Source: Bailinhaonella thermotolerans
GTDB taxonomy: Bacteria; Actinomycetota; Actinomycetes; Streptosporangiales; Streptosporangiaceae
NCBI RefSeq assembly: GCF_003594875.1
Contig: NZ_QZEY01000010.1
Location: forward strand, 226,121-290,120
Reading direction: 5' to 3'
DNA length: 64,000 nucleotides
The notes under the pieces were generated by a model, which did no database searches, was not told the DNA's origin, and saw only the letters and a program-made list of their open reading frames with translations. Position 1 is the first letter of the stretch; every line of letters starts with the position of its first letter. Shown here piece after piece: positions 9,704 to 18,937 of this stretch. The translations under genes were made by a program, and so were the position numbers.

Positions 9704-10897
9704 ATGAAGGCCTGGCGCCGGACGTCCCCGGCGGGGCGCGCGCTGCTGGGCGCGGTGCTGTTCACCAGCTTGACCGGCTTCATGTTCATGCCACTGCTGG
9801 CGATCGAGCTGACCGCGCGGAACCTGACACCCGGCCTGGTCGGGCTGCTCGTGGGCCTCCTCGCGTTCTCCGGCCAGGCGTTCTCGCTGGCCGCCGGGCT
9901 GCTCGCGGACCGGTTCGGGACGCGGCCGGTCATGGCCGCCGGGTTCCTGCTGCGGATCATCGGCTACCCGATGCTCGCCTTCGGCGGCGCGGACCGGATC
10001 TCGCCGCTCGTCACCGGCGTCATCGCGGTCGGCGTCGGCGGGGCGCTGATGGGCCTGTCGATCAAGACGCTTCTCGTGTCCGAGGACGGGCCGAGCCCCC
10101 GTGACATGCTCGCCCTGCGCGCCACGTTCATCAACATCGGCGTCGTGGCGGGCCCCGCGCTGGGCGCGCTGGTCTACCCGCTGGGCTTCCCGTACATCCT
10201 GGCCGCCTGCGTCGCGTCGCATCTGGCCCTCGCCGTACGGCTGGCGCTGCTGCGCGCGGGCACGGTCGGGCCGCGGCCGGTCCCGCCGGGCACGGGCGCC
10301 GAGCCCGGCGCGGGGGCGGGCTCCGGGCGGGCCGCGCTGTGGGCGTGGACGCCGCTGTTCCTGCTCGGCGCGGCCTACGGGGCGCTCTACGGCCAGCTCA
10401 ACATCGTGCTGCCGCTCAGCGCGGCGAAGCTGACCGGGAACGAGACGGCGATCTCCGTGGTGTTCATCGTCAACGGGGCGCTCGTGGTGATCTGCCAGTT
10501 CGCGCTGCTCAGCCGGGTCTTCCACCGGGCCGCCGCACGGACGCTGCTGACGGCCGACTTCCTGTCGTTCGCGCTGGCGTACGCGGCGCTGCTGCCGCTG
10601 GCGGGCTGGTGGTCGCTGCTGGTCTTCGTCTTCCCGGTGACGCTGGCCGAGATGCTGATCGGCCCGAGCCTGGACGAGCAGGCGGTCCGGATGGGCACGC
10701 TCCGCCGCACCGGGCTGGCCCTGGGCGCGATGAGCGCGTCGAACGCCCTGGGCGGCCTGATCGGCTCCACGGCCGGCGGGTACCTGATCCAGGTCCTGGG
10801 CGTCGGGGTGGGCCTCTACCTGGTGATCATCGTGACGTCGGCGGTGTCGGCGGGCGGCGCGCTGTTCCTGCCCAAGGGTGCCCGGCAGCCCGTCTGA
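9704..10897 (+). CDS. MFS transporter
   Basis: A 397-residue major facilitator with about 12 membrane helices. The first cytoplasmic loop holds LADRFGTRPVMAAGFLLRI, matching the DRFGRR motif between helices 2 and 3. The central loop is short and Pro/Gly-rich (PPGTGAEPGAGAGSG). The N-terminus is very short (MKAWRRTSPAGRALLG), as in drug/H+ antiporters. GAGAAG lies upstream of ATG 9704. Substrate unknown; export of a small toxic molecule under control of the divergent CGNR regulator is inferred. Confidence 0.88.
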   Translation: MKAWRRTSPAGRALLGAVLFTSLTGFMFMPLLAIELTARNLTPGLVGLLVGLLAFSGQAFSLAAGLLADRFGTRPVMAAGFLLRIIGYPMLAFGGADRISPLVTGVIAVGVGGALMGLSIKTLLVSEDGPSPRDMLALRATFINIGVVAGPALGALVYPLGFPYILAACVASHLALAVRLALLRAGTVGPRPVPPGTGAEPGAGAGSGRAALWAWTPLFLLGAAYGALYGQLNIVLPLSAAKLTGNETAISVVFIVNGALVVICQFALLSRVFHRAAARTLLTADFLSFALAYAALLPLAGWWSLLVFVFPVTLAEMLIGPSLDEQAVRMGTLRRTGLALGAMSASNALGGLIGSTAGGYLIQVLGVGVGLYLVIIVTSAVSAGGALFLPKGARQPV

Positions 10898-11012
10898 CCT
10901 GGGGATTTCCGGGGAGTTTCGTTGCCGGGCCCTTACCCTTCCGCGCGATGTCAGAGGGCTAGACTGCGCTGCGTAATCGACCACTGGCAGTTCGTAGCGA
11001 AAGGGGGAGGGC

Positions 11013-11408
11013 GTGCCGTCAACCAAGTCACGCCTGATCGCACTGGCGGCTCTCGCGAGCGCCGTCACCGTGCCCACCGCGGGCGCCGCCGCGGCGGCCG
11101 ACGCCCCACCGGCGGCGGACGCCCCGCACGCCCAGGTGGCCGGGGTCATCCACGCCAACGGCGCGATCAAGTACGCCAAGAACATCGTCTCGGTGTCCCG
11201 CCCGGCCGTCGGCGTCTACTGCGTCCACACGAACATGGACGTCACCCGCACGGTGCCGTCCGCCACCCCGTGGTACACCGGCCGCATCGTCTCCGCCAGC
11301 GTCGACCCCAGCGCGCAGTGCGGCAACCGCACCGACACCGTCCGGGTCGTGGTCACCGACTCCGCCGGCCGCCGCGAGAACAGCGCCTTCAGCCTGATCC
11401 TGCCCTGA
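11013..11408 (+). CDS. Small secreted protein, unknown function
   Basis: A 131-residue exported protein. GTG 11013 follows a strong GGGGGAGG. The Sec signal peptide is MPSTKSRLIALAALASAVTV plus an Ala-rich stretch, probably cleaved near residue 28 (AAAA-ADAPPAAD). The mature part has two Cys residues (VYCVHTN and AQCGNR) that could form a disulfide, and beta-rich sequence (GAIKYAKNIVSVSRPAVGVY). Similar small beta-rich secreted proteins are common and uncharacterised in actinobacteria. A hairpin follows immediately. Confidence 0.82.
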   Translation: MPSTKSRLIALAALASAVTVPTAGAAAAADAPPAADAPHAQVAGVIHANGAIKYAKNIVSVSRPAVGVYCVHTNMDVTRTVPSATPWYTGRIVSASVDPSAQCGNRTDTVRVVVTDSAGRRENSAFSLILP

Positions 11409-11428
11409 CGGGCAGCCGCCCGCACCAC

Positions 11429-11455
11429 GGGCCCCGGTCCCCGCGACCGGGGCCC
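11429..11455 (+). terminator. Terminator hairpin
   Basis: Perfect 11-bp stem GGGCCCCGGTC / GACCGGGGCCC with a 5-base loop, 20 bases after the stop of the secreted protein and followed by TTCCCTTCC. Confidence 0.7.
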
Positions 11456-11590
11456 TTCCCTTCCCCGCGCCTCCCGCCTCCCGCCTCCCTTCCTCCCGCC
11501 TCCCTTCCCGCGCCTTCCCCTTCCCGCGCCTTCCCCTTCCCGCGTCTCCCCTTCCCGCGCCTCCCCTTCCCGCGCCTCCCGCCCGCGCCG
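11456..11590. repeat. Degenerate polypyrimidine tandem repeat
   Basis: About 130 bases of nearly pure C/T on the plus strand, made of 15-16-base units such as TTCCCGCGCCTTCCCC and TTCCCGCGTCTCCCC repeated four to five times, preceded by shorter CCTCCCG variants. It lies between the terminator at 11455 and the AfsR-like gene at 11687. It could form triplex or G-rich secondary structure, or simply be a slippage-prone spacer. I see no gene in it. Confidence 0.7.
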
Positions 11591-11686
11591 TACGGCCGCC
11601 GCCCGGCTGAGGCCGTACCGCCAGGTCATGGCGAGCGCGCGGGCACGCGGACGACCAGGGGGAATGGGGGTGGATAGGGTGCTTTC

Positions 11687-14600
11687 ATGCGCTTCGGGGT
11701 GCTCGGCCCTCTCATGGTGTGGGGGGAAGGCGGGGAGGCGGTCCGGGTGCCGGAGGCGAAGGTGCGCCTGCTGCTCGGGGCGCTCCTCGTGGCGCGGGGG
11801 CGGCCCGTCTCCGCGGAGACGCTGATCGACGACCTGTGGGGCGGCTCGCCGCCGGGGAGCGCGGCGAACACGCTCCAGGGCAAGGTGTCGCTGCTGCGCA
11901 AGGCGCTGGGGAGCGCCGGCGGCGTGGAACGGCAGGCGGCCGGGTACTCCCTGCGCGTCGCCGAGGACGAGGTGGACGCCTGGCGGTTCGAGGCGCTGCT
12001 CGCCCGGGCCCGCGCGAGCGCCGACCCGGAGGAGCGGGAGCGGCTGCTGACGGAGGCGCTCTCGCTGTGGCGGGGCGCGGCGCTCGCCGACTTCGCCGAG
12101 CACGAGTTCGCCCGGCCGCACATCGCGCGGCTTGAGGAGCTGCGGCTCGTCGCGGTGGAGGAGCGCGCCGCCGTACGGCTGGCGCGGGGCGAGCACGACG
12201 TGCTGGCGGCGGAGCTGGCGCCGCTGGCCGAGGCGTACCCGCTGCGGGAGCGGCTGCGGGCCGTGCAGATCGAGGCGCTCTACCGGTCCGGGCGGCAGGG
12301 GGAGGCGCTGGCGGCCTACCACGAGCTGCGGACCCGCCTGGCGGACGAACTCGGCGTGGACCCCTCGCCGGAGCTGGCGGCGCTGCACGCGGCGATGGTG
12401 CGGCAGGACCCGGCCCTGGGCGGCGCGCGGAGCAACCTGCCCGTCCCCCTGACCCCGCTGGTCGGCCGCGAGGAGGCCGTCGCCGCGGTACGGCGGGCGC
12501 TGGGCGCGGGCCGCCTCGTCACGCTCACCGGGACAGGCGGCGTCGGGAAGACGCGGCTCGCCGTGGAGACCGCCGCCGGGCTGGCCCCGGCGTACCCCGA
12601 CGGGGTGTGGCTCGTCGAGCTGGCCGGCATCCGCGACGGGGACGCCGTGATCTCCCCGGCCGAGGCCCTGGTCGCGGTGCTCGGGCTGCGCGAGGGCGTG
12701 GACCGGATCGCCGAGGCGCTGCGCGGGCGGCGCACGCTGGTCGTCTTCGACAACTGCGAGCACGTGATCGAGCAGGTGGCGGAGCTGGCCGGTCGGCTGC
12801 TAGGGGCCGTTCCCGGCCTGTCGGTGCTGGCCACGAGCCAGGAGCCGCTGGGCGTCGCGGGCGAGACGGTGTACCCCGTGCCGCCGCTGGAGCCGGAGCA
12901 CGCCGCGCGGCTGTTCGAGGAGCGGGCCGCGGCCTCGTCGCCGGGGGTCTCCTTCGGCGACGACGAGCGCGCGGCCGTCGCGGAGATCTGCCGGCGGCTC
13001 GACGGGATCCCGCTGGCGCTGGAGCTGGCCGCGACCCGGGTCCGGGTGCTGGGCGTGCGCGAGCTGGCCGCGCGGCTGGACGACAGGTTCGCGCTGCTCG
13101 CGGGCGGCGCGCGGGGCGTCCCCGCGCGGCAGCGCACCCTCAGGGCGATGATCGACTGGAGCTGGGAACTGCTCACCGAGCCCGAGCGCGTCGTCCTGCG
13201 CCGCCTCGCCGTGCACGCCGACGGGTGCTCCCTCGCGGCGGCCGAGGCCGTCTGCGCGGGCGGCGGGCTGCACCCCGGCCAGGTGCTCGACCTGCTCGCG
13301 CGGCTGGTGGACCGCTCGCTGGTCGTCGTCGGCCCCGGCCCCCGCTACCGCCTGCTGGAGTCGGTGGCCGCGTACTGCGCCGTACGGCTGCGCGAGGCCG
13401 GCGAGGACGCCGAGGTGCGGGAGCGGCACGCCGAGTACTACACGGACCTGGCCGAGCGCGCCGGGGAACGGCTGCGCGGGCACGACCAGCGGGAGTGGCT
13501 GGAACGCCTCGACCTGGAGACGCCCAACCTGCGCTCCGCGCTGGAGACCGCCGTCCGCGCCCGCCCCGACCTGGCGGTGCGGCTCTCCCGCGCGCTGCTC
13601 TGGTACCAGTTCCTGCGCGGCCGCCTGGAGGAGGCCCGCCGTACCCTGCGCGCGGTGCTCGCCCTCGGGGAGGGCATCGGTCCGGCGTTCGCCGAGGCGG
13701 GGGCGTGGCTGGCGGGGATCACGCTGCTGCAGAGCGAGGACCCCGACCCGGCGGGGCGGAGCCGGGCCGGGCTCGGGCCGTACGAACGGGCCGGGGACCC
13801 GGCCGGAGTGGCGCGGGCGCGGTGGTTCCACGGGTACGCCCTCTACCTCGCCGGGGAGCTGAGCGTGGGCGAGGAGCTGGCCGGGGCCGCCCTGGCGGAG
13901 TTCCGGGCGGGGGGCGACGCCTGGGGCGAGGCGGCCGCCCTGGCCGTACGCGCGCACCAGGCGCTGAGCCGGGGGGACCTTTCGGCGGCGCGGGTGGACG
14001 CGGAGGCCGCCGCGGCCGCGTTCGCCGCGCTGGGGGACCGGTGGGGCCAGACGTTCTGCGTGTCCCCGCGCGCGGCGCTGGCCGAGATCGACGGCGACTA
14101 CGACCTGGCCGAACGCCTCCTCCGGGAGGGACTGCGCTCGGCGGAGGAACTCGGCCTGCGGATCGACGTGTCGTACCGGCTCTCCGGGCTGGGCCGCATC
14201 GCCCTGCTCCGGGGCGACCACGAGGGGGCCCGCCGCCTGCACGAACGCGCCCTGCGCCTCGCGACGGAGCAGTCGCACCGGGCCGCCCAGGTCTTCGCCG
14301 AGATCGGCCTGGCCCTCGGGGCCCGCCGCGCGGGCGACCTGGACGCCGCCGAACGCCACCTCCGGGCGCTGCAGGAGTGGTACGGCCGGGTGGACGTCCA
14401 GCCGGGGAACACGCTGATCCTGGCCGAGCTGGGGTTCGTGGCCGAGCTCCGGGGCGACCCCGAGCGCGCCCTGTCCCTCCACCTGGCGGCCTTCTCCATC
14501 GCACGGGACGTCCTGGGCGACCCGCGCGCCATGGCCCTGGCCCTTGAGGGGTCGGCCGCCGCCCTGGCCGGGACCCGGGCCGAGCTGGCCGCCACCCTCC

Positions 14601-14776
14601 TCGGCGCGGCCTGCGCGGCCCGGGCCCGCGCCGGCCACCCCCTCCCCCCGGCCGAGCGCGCCGACGTGGACCGCGCGACCGCCCTGGCGACCGAGCGCCT
14701 GGGCGAGCCCGGCTTCGCCGCCGCCTTCGCCCGCGGGACCGCCCTCGGCCTCGACGAGGCCCGCGCCCTCCTCTGA
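11687..14776 (+). CDS. AfsR/SARP-like regulator with NB-ARC and TPR domains
   Basis: A 1029-residue pleiotropic regulator. Residues 1-90 are the OmpR-like DNA-binding domain of SARPs (MRFGVLGPLMVWGEGGEAVR, IDDLWGGSPP). The BTAD domain spans about 95-245 (LREL-type helices, ADELGVDPSPELAALHAAMV). The NB-ARC ATPase spans about 255-500, with P-loop GTGGVGKTR near residue 283 and Walker B LVVFDNCEHV near 350. A winged helix and TPR-like helical repeats run to the C-terminus. In the family, ATP-dependent oligomerisation on direct repeats activates secondary-metabolite or stress genes. TAGGGT (about 11675) stands 7 bases before the start region and no ribosome-binding site is seen, so the mRNA may be leaderless. 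No biosynthetic cluster is adjacent, so the target is unknown. A paralogue lies at 28714-31857. Confidence 0.93.
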   Translation: MRFGVLGPLMVWGEGGEAVRVPEAKVRLLLGALLVARGRPVSAETLIDDLWGGSPPGSAANTLQGKVSLLRKALGSAGGVERQAAGYSLRVAEDEVDAWRFEALLARARASADPEERERLLTEALSLWRGAALADFAEHEFARPHIARLEELRLVAVEERAAVRLARGEHDVLAAELAPLAEAYPLRERLRAVQIEALYRSGRQGEALAAYHELRTRLADELGVDPSPELAALHAAMVRQDPALGGARSNLPVPLTPLVGREEAVAAVRRALGAGRLVTLTGTGGVGKTRLAVETAAGLAPAYPDGVWLVELAGIRDGDAVISPAEALVAVLGLREGVDRIAEALRGRRTLVVFDNCEHVIEQVAELAGRLLGAVPGLSVLATSQEPLGVAGETVYPVPPLEPEHAARLFEERAAASSPGVSFGDDERAAVAEICRRLDGIPLALELAATRVRVLGVRELAARLDDRFALLAGGARGVPARQRTLRAMIDWSWELLTEPERVVLRRLAVHADGCSLAAAEAVCAGGGLHPGQVLDLLARLVDRSLVVVGPGPRYRLLESVAAYCAVRLREAGEDAEVRERHAEYYTDLAERAGERLRGHDQREWLERLDLETPNLRSALETAVRARPDLAVRLSRALLWYQFLRGRLEEARRTLRAVLALGEGIGPAFAEAGAWLAGITLLQSEDPDPAGRSRAGLGPYERAGDPAGVARARWFHGYALYLAGELSVGEELAGAALAEFRAGGDAWGEAAALAVRAHQALSRGDLSAARVDAEAAAAAFAALGDRWGQTFCVSPRAALAEIDGDYDLAERLLREGLRSAEELGLRIDVSYRLSGLGRIALLRGDHEGARRLHERALRLATEQSHRAAQVFAEIGLALGARRAGDLDAAERHLRALQEWYGRVDVQPGNTLILAELGFVAELRGDPERALSLHLAAFSIARDVLGDPRAMALALEGSAAALAGTRAELAATLLGAACAARARAGHPLPPAERADVDRATALATERLGEPGFAAAFARGTALGLDEARALL

Positions 14777-14980
14777 CCATCCCCGGGATCGCGCCCGCCT
14801 GCGCCGTGCGCGCCGTCCGGCAGGGGGCGCGGCACGGCCCCGGGCGGGCCGGTGGGGCAGGGGATTCCGGCGGGACTCGGGACGCCCGGTGGGTTGATCG
14901 CGCGTGATCCGGGGACGGGAGAGCTGAGTCATTTGCGGAGAGTGGGGTGGTTCACACTCTCCCGGGGCTTTTGAATTTGG

Positions 14981-14999
14981 AAAGGTTAGCCTAACCTAA
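14981..14999 (+). promoter_or_regulatory. DmdR/IdeR iron box
   Basis: AAAGGTTAGCCTAACCTAA matches the 19-bp actinobacterial iron-box consensus TWAGGTTAGSCTWACCTWA at 18 of 19 positions, differing only in the first base. It lies 6 bases before the GTG of the siderophore ATPase gene and overlaps the expected promoter. Fe(II)-loaded DmdR/IdeR is predicted to repress the whole uptake operon when iron is sufficient. Confidence 0.9.
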
Positions 15000-15005
15000 T
15001 GGCTT

Positions 15006-15839
15006 GTGACCGAGATGATCGTCCAGCGTGACGTCGCCCTGCGCGGAGACAAGCTGTGCCTCAGCTACCACGGCAGCACCGTCGTGGAAGACGGCTGTAT
15101 CGCCCTGCGCCCGGGGCGGGTCACCGCGCTGGTGGGCCCCAACGGCAGTGGCAAGTCCACCCTGCTGCGGGCGCTGGCGCGGCTGCACCGGGCCGACCGC
15201 GGCTCCGTGTCGCTCGACGACACGACCTCGGCCGCGGCGCTCTCGCCGCGTGAGTTCGCGCGCCGGGTGACCCTGCTGGCGCAGAGCCGGCCCACCCCGG
15301 CCGGGGTCAAGGTCCGCGACGTCGTCGGGTACGGCAGGCACCCGCACCGGGGACGGTGGCGGGGCGGCGACCCGGACGGCCCGGCCGCGATCATCCGCGC
15401 GATGGACGTGACGGGAGTCGCGTCCATGGCCGAGCGGGCGGTGGACGAGCTGTCCGGCGGCGAGCTCCAGCGGGTCTGGCTGGCGAGCTGCCTGGCGCAG
15501 GACACCGGCGTGCTGCTGCTGGACGAGCCCACCAACCACCTGGACCTGCGGTACCAGGTGGAGCTGCTGGACCTGGTCCGCGACCTGGCCGAGGAGCACC
15601 GGGTGGCCGTCGGGGTCGTCCTGCACGACCTGAACCAGGCCGCCGGGGTCGCCGACCACGTCGTGCTGCTCTGCAACGGGCGCGTCCTCGCCGACGGCAC
15701 CCCCGAGGAGGTGCTCACCGAGGAGCGGCTCTCCCTGGCGTACGGCATCCGCATCGAGGTCACGCACGACCCCCGGACGGGGACGGTGCACACCCGTCCC
15801 GTCGGGCGGCACTCCGCCCGCGTCCACGTATCAATCTGA
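15006..15839 (+). CDS. Ferri-siderophore ABC transporter ATPase (FecE/FhuC type)
   Basis: A 277-residue nucleotide-binding subunit. Walker A is GPNGSGKST (near residue 44), the signature is LSGGELQRVWLAS (near 150), Walker B is VLLLDEPTNHLD (near 170), and VVLHDLNQAA provides the H-loop, the pattern of siderophore/B12 importers. GTG 15006 is used; an internal ATG four codons in is the alternative. It is the first gene of an iron-box-controlled operon: the binding protein follows 15 bases after the stop, and permease and reductase come next. It is unusual in that the ATPase gene precedes the binding protein and permease. Confidence 0.95.
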   Translation: MTEMIVQRDVALRGDKLCLSYHGSTVVEDGCIALRPGRVTALVGPNGSGKSTLLRALARLHRADRGSVSLDDTTSAAALSPREFARRVTLLAQSRPTPAGVKVRDVVGYGRHPHRGRWRGGDPDGPAAIIRAMDVTGVASMAERAVDELSGGELQRVWLASCLAQDTGVLLLDEPTNHLDLRYQVELLDLVRDLAEEHRVAVGVVLHDLNQAAGVADHVVLLCNGRVLADGTPEEVLTEERLSLAYGIRIEVTHDPRTGTVHTRPVGRHSARVHVSI

Positions 15840-15854
15840 CAGGAAACAGAACCG

Positions 15855-16847
15855 ATGAAGCCCTTGCGCGGCGCGATCGTAACCCTCGCTGCACTTCTCA
15901 CCCTCGCCGCGTGCGGCACCACCGAGCCCCCGAAGGACGCCGCTCAGGAGGCGGGCAAGCCGAGCGCCGCCGGCGCGGGCCCCGTCACCGTCACGGACAG
16001 CCGGGGCAAGGCGATCAAGCTGGACAAGCCCGCCTCCCGTGTCGTCACGCTGGAGTGGGCCGAGACCGAGATGCTGGCCAGCCTGGGCGTGCAGCCCGTC
16101 GGCGCGGCCGACCTCAAGGGGTTCGCCGTCTGGGACACCGCGGTCAAGCTCGACCCGTCGGTCAAGGACGTCGGCACCCGCGTCGAGCCCAGCGTGGACT
16201 CGATCGTCGCCCTCCAGCCCGACCTGGTCATCATGGAGTCGGTCCGCGACGCCGCCCTGGTCGACCAGCTCGAGAAGACCGTCCCGGTCCTGGTCACCAA
16301 GGCCAGCGACGGCAAGGACAACCTCGGCCGCCTGCGCGCCGACTTCAAGATGGTCGCGGCCGCCGTCGGCAAGACCGCCGAGGCCGACAAGGTCCTCGCC
16401 GACCTGGACAAGACCCTGGCCGAGGGCAAGCAGAAGCTCGCCGCCGCCGGCGCCGCGGGCAAGCCGTTCATCATGGCCGACGGCTGGAAGGAGAACAGCA
16501 ACATCTCCATCCGCCTGTTCGGCAAGCACGCCCTGGTCTCCGAGGTCGCCGAGCAGCTCGGCCTGGTCAACGCCTGGACCGGCAAGGTGGACCCGATGTG
16601 GGGCCTGGGCAACACCGACGTCGAGGGCCTGACCGTCCTGAAGGACGAGAACATCCGGTTCTTCTACAACGCCTCCGACAACGACGACGTCTTCACCGGC
16701 GGCCTGGCCGGCAACGCCATCTGGAAGTCGCTGCCGTTCGTGAAGAAGCAGCAGGTCACCCGCCTGCCCGACGGCATCTGGACCTTCGGCGGCCCGCTGT
16801 CGTGCAAGCAGTACGCCGAGGCGCTCCTGAAGGCCTACGGGGCTTGA
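15855..16847 (+). CDS. Iron-siderophore substrate-binding lipoprotein (FecB/FepB type)
   Basis: A 330-residue class III periplasmic-binding-protein fold. The signal peptide ends in lipobox LAAC (Cys near residue 18), followed by a short polar linker. The mature protein begins with PVTVTDSRGKAIKLDKPASR and has the SxDxIVALQPDLVI block of FecB-like proteins, joined by one long helix as expected for rigid siderophore binders. AGGAAAC lies upstream of ATG 15855. It captures ferric siderophore outside the membrane and delivers it to the fused permease downstream. Its stop overlaps the TTG start of that gene. The siderophore type (hydroxamate or catecholate) cannot be told from the sequence. Confidence 0.94.
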   Translation: MKPLRGAIVTLAALLTLAACGTTEPPKDAAQEAGKPSAAGAGPVTVTDSRGKAIKLDKPASRVVTLEWAETEMLASLGVQPVGAADLKGFAVWDTAVKLDPSVKDVGTRVEPSVDSIVALQPDLVIMESVRDAALVDQLEKTVPVLVTKASDGKDNLGRLRADFKMVAAAVGKTAEADKVLADLDKTLAEGKQKLAAAGAAGKPFIMADGWKENSNISIRLFGKHALVSEVAEQLGLVNAWTGKVDPMWGLGNTDVEGLTVLKDENIRFFYNASDNDDVFTGGLAGNAIWKSLPFVKKQQVTRLPDGIWTFGGPLSCKQYAEALLKAYGA

Positions 16848-18931
16848 GCACAGTCCTGACGCCGGCTCCCCCGGCCGCCGCGCCCGCGCGGCGGCTGGGG
16901 GTCGCCGGCCTCTTCGTGCTCGGGCTCGCGGGGGTCGTGCTGATCGCCGCGGTCCACATCACCCAGGGCACGTCGTCCGTCGGCGTGATGGACCTGCTCC
17001 GCCTGCCCTTCACCGACGGCGACGGCGGGGAGGCCGCGCGCGTGCTGGCCGCCTCCCGGCTGCCGCGGCTGCTGGCCGGCGTCGCGGTCGGCGTCGCGCT
17101 GGGCGTGGCCGGGGCGCTGCTCCAGTCCCTCGCCCGAAACCCGCTGGCCTCCCCCGACACCCTCGCGGTGGCCGACGGCGCGCACCTGGCCGTGGTCGGC
17201 GTCGCGGCCTTCGGCGTCACCCTGCCCACGCTCCCGGCGGGCGGCCTCGCCCTCGTCGGCGGGCTCGGGGCGGCGGCGCTGGTCATGGCCCTGTCGTCGG
17301 GCGGGCGGACGAGCACCACCCGGCTGATCCTCGCCGGATCCGCCACCGGGATCGCGCTGCACTCGCTGACCAACCTGCTCATGATCCTGTTCCAGGAGCA
17401 GACCACCGGCCTGTTCGCCTGGGGCTCCGGCTCGCTGGTGCAGTCCGACCTCGTCGCGGTCGCCCAGCTCGGCCCGATCATCGCGGCCGCCGTGCTCCTC
17501 GGCGTGTTCGCCGGCCCCCGCCTGGACATCCTCGGCCTCGGCGACGACACCGCCGCCACCCTGGGCGTCAACGTACGGCGGACGCGCGTGCTGGCCACCG
17601 TCCTCGCGGTCGTGCTCTCGGCCGCCGCCGTGACCATCGCCGGGCCCATCGGCTTCGTCGGACTGTGCGCCCCGGTCGTCGTCCGCCTGCTGCTCCGCGT
17701 GATCGCCGGGCCGCAGCGGCACCGGGTGCTGCTGCCGCTGGCCGCCCTCGCCGGCGTGATCTTCGTGCTCGGCGCCGACATCGTGCTCCGCGCCGTGCTC
17801 GGCGGCCAGGCCGGGGTGGACGTCCCCCCGGGCGTGGTCACCACGATCATCGGCGCGGGCGTGCTGATCTGGCTGGCCCGCCGCCACCGCGACGCCGGGC
17901 CCACACGCCGGCCCCCCACCGTGCGGTCGGCCGCGGGCCGGTCCCGCGCCGCGCTGTGGACGATCGGCGGCGTGTGCGCCGCGCTCCTCGCCGGCGCCGC
18001 CGTACTCGGCCTGCTGGCCGGGGACAGCTGGCTGCTGACCGGCGACGTCGCGAACTGGCTGCGGGGCGAGAGCGGCAAGGTCGTCACGTTCGTGCTCGAC
18101 CAGCGGTACCCCCGGGTGCTCGCCGCGGTCCTCGCCGGAGCCGCGCTGGCCGTCGCCGGGACGATCTTCCAGGCCGTGTGCCGCAACCCGCTCGCCGAGC
18201 CCGGCGTGCTGGGCGTCACCGCCGGGGCCGGGGTCGGCGCGATCACGCTGATCACCCTCGTGCCCGCCGCGGGGATCTGGGCCATGTCCGCCGCCGCCGG
18301 GTTCGGCGCGGTGGCCACGTTCGCCCTGATCTACCTGCTGTCCTGGCGCGGCGGCCTCAGCTCGGACCGGATCGTGCTCATCGGCGTCGGCGCGCACGCC
18401 GCCGCCACCGCGATCACCGTGCTGATCATCGTCCGGTCGGATCCCTGGAGCACGTCCAAGGCGCTGACCTGGCTCTCCGGCTCCACCTACGGCCGGGTCC
18501 CGGTGCAGCTCATCCCGGTGGCGCTGGCGCTCGTGCTGGTGCTCCCGCTGGCCGCGCTGCTCCGCCGCGACCTGGACCTGCTGGCCCTGGACGAGGACAC
18601 CCCCCGCATCCTGGGCGTCGCCCTGGAGCCGGTACGGCTGGCCGCCCTCGGCGGCGCCGTCCTCCTGACCTCCTCGGCGGTCTCGGCGGTGGGCGTCATC
18701 GGCTTCGTCGGGCTCGTCGCGCCGCACATCGCGCGCGCCCTGGTCGGCGGGCGGCACGCGCACGTGCTCCCCGTCGCCGCCCTCCTCGGGGCGATCCTCG
18801 TCAGCCTGGCGGACACGCTCGGCCGCACGGTCATCGCCCCCGCGCAGATCCCCGCCGGTCTGGTCACCGCCCTGATCGGCACCCCGTACTTCGTCTGGCT
18901 GCTGTGGCGGTCACGAGCAGGACAGGACTAG
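16844..18931 (+). CDS. Fused double FecCD siderophore permease (FhuB-like)
   Basis: A 695-residue membrane protein containing two FecCD permease units in one chain. Half 1 (about 20-340) has RLPRLLAGVAVGVALGVAGA and NPLASPDTL, and ends with GPIGFVGLCAPVVVRLL. Half 2 (about 375-690) has RYPRVLAAVLAGAALAVAG and NPLAEPGVLGVTAGAG, and ends with IGFVGLVAPHIARALVG. Each half should carry about 10 helices and an ATPase-coupling GFVGL-P loop. The TTG start at 16844 overlaps the preceding stop; the weak start codon may lower its stoichiometry. The fused form, as in enterobacterial FhuB, removes the need for two permease genes. Confidence 0.93.
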   Translation: MSTVLTPAPPAAAPARRLGVAGLFVLGLAGVVLIAAVHITQGTSSVGVMDLLRLPFTDGDGGEAARVLAASRLPRLLAGVAVGVALGVAGALLQSLARNPLASPDTLAVADGAHLAVVGVAAFGVTLPTLPAGGLALVGGLGAAALVMALSSGGRTSTTRLILAGSATGIALHSLTNLLMILFQEQTTGLFAWGSGSLVQSDLVAVAQLGPIIAAAVLLGVFAGPRLDILGLGDDTAATLGVNVRRTRVLATVLAVVLSAAAVTIAGPIGFVGLCAPVVVRLLLRVIAGPQRHRVLLPLAALAGVIFVLGADIVLRAVLGGQAGVDVPPGVVTTIIGAGVLIWLARRHRDAGPTRRPPTVRSAAGRSRAALWTIGGVCAALLAGAAVLGLLAGDSWLLTGDVANWLRGESGKVVTFVLDQRYPRVLAAVLAGAALAVAGTIFQAVCRNPLAEPGVLGVTAGAGVGAITLITLVPAAGIWAMSAAAGFGAVATFALIYLLSWRGGLSSDRIVLIGVGAHAAATAITVLIIVRSDPWSTSKALTWLSGSTYGRVPVQLIPVALALVLVLPLAALLRRDLDLLALDEDTPRILGVALEPVRLAALGGAVLLTSSAVSAVGVIGFVGLVAPHIARALVGGRHAHVLPVAALLGAILVSLADTLGRTVIAPAQIPAGLVTALIGTPYFVWLLWRSRAGQD

Positions 18932-18937
18932 AACCAC

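Noticed and set aside
11687..14776. AfsR-like regulator as marker of a secondary-metabolite cluster
   Set aside because: No polyketide, NRPS, terpene or RiPP core gene lies near either AfsR-like gene; the iron operon next door has its own iron box.
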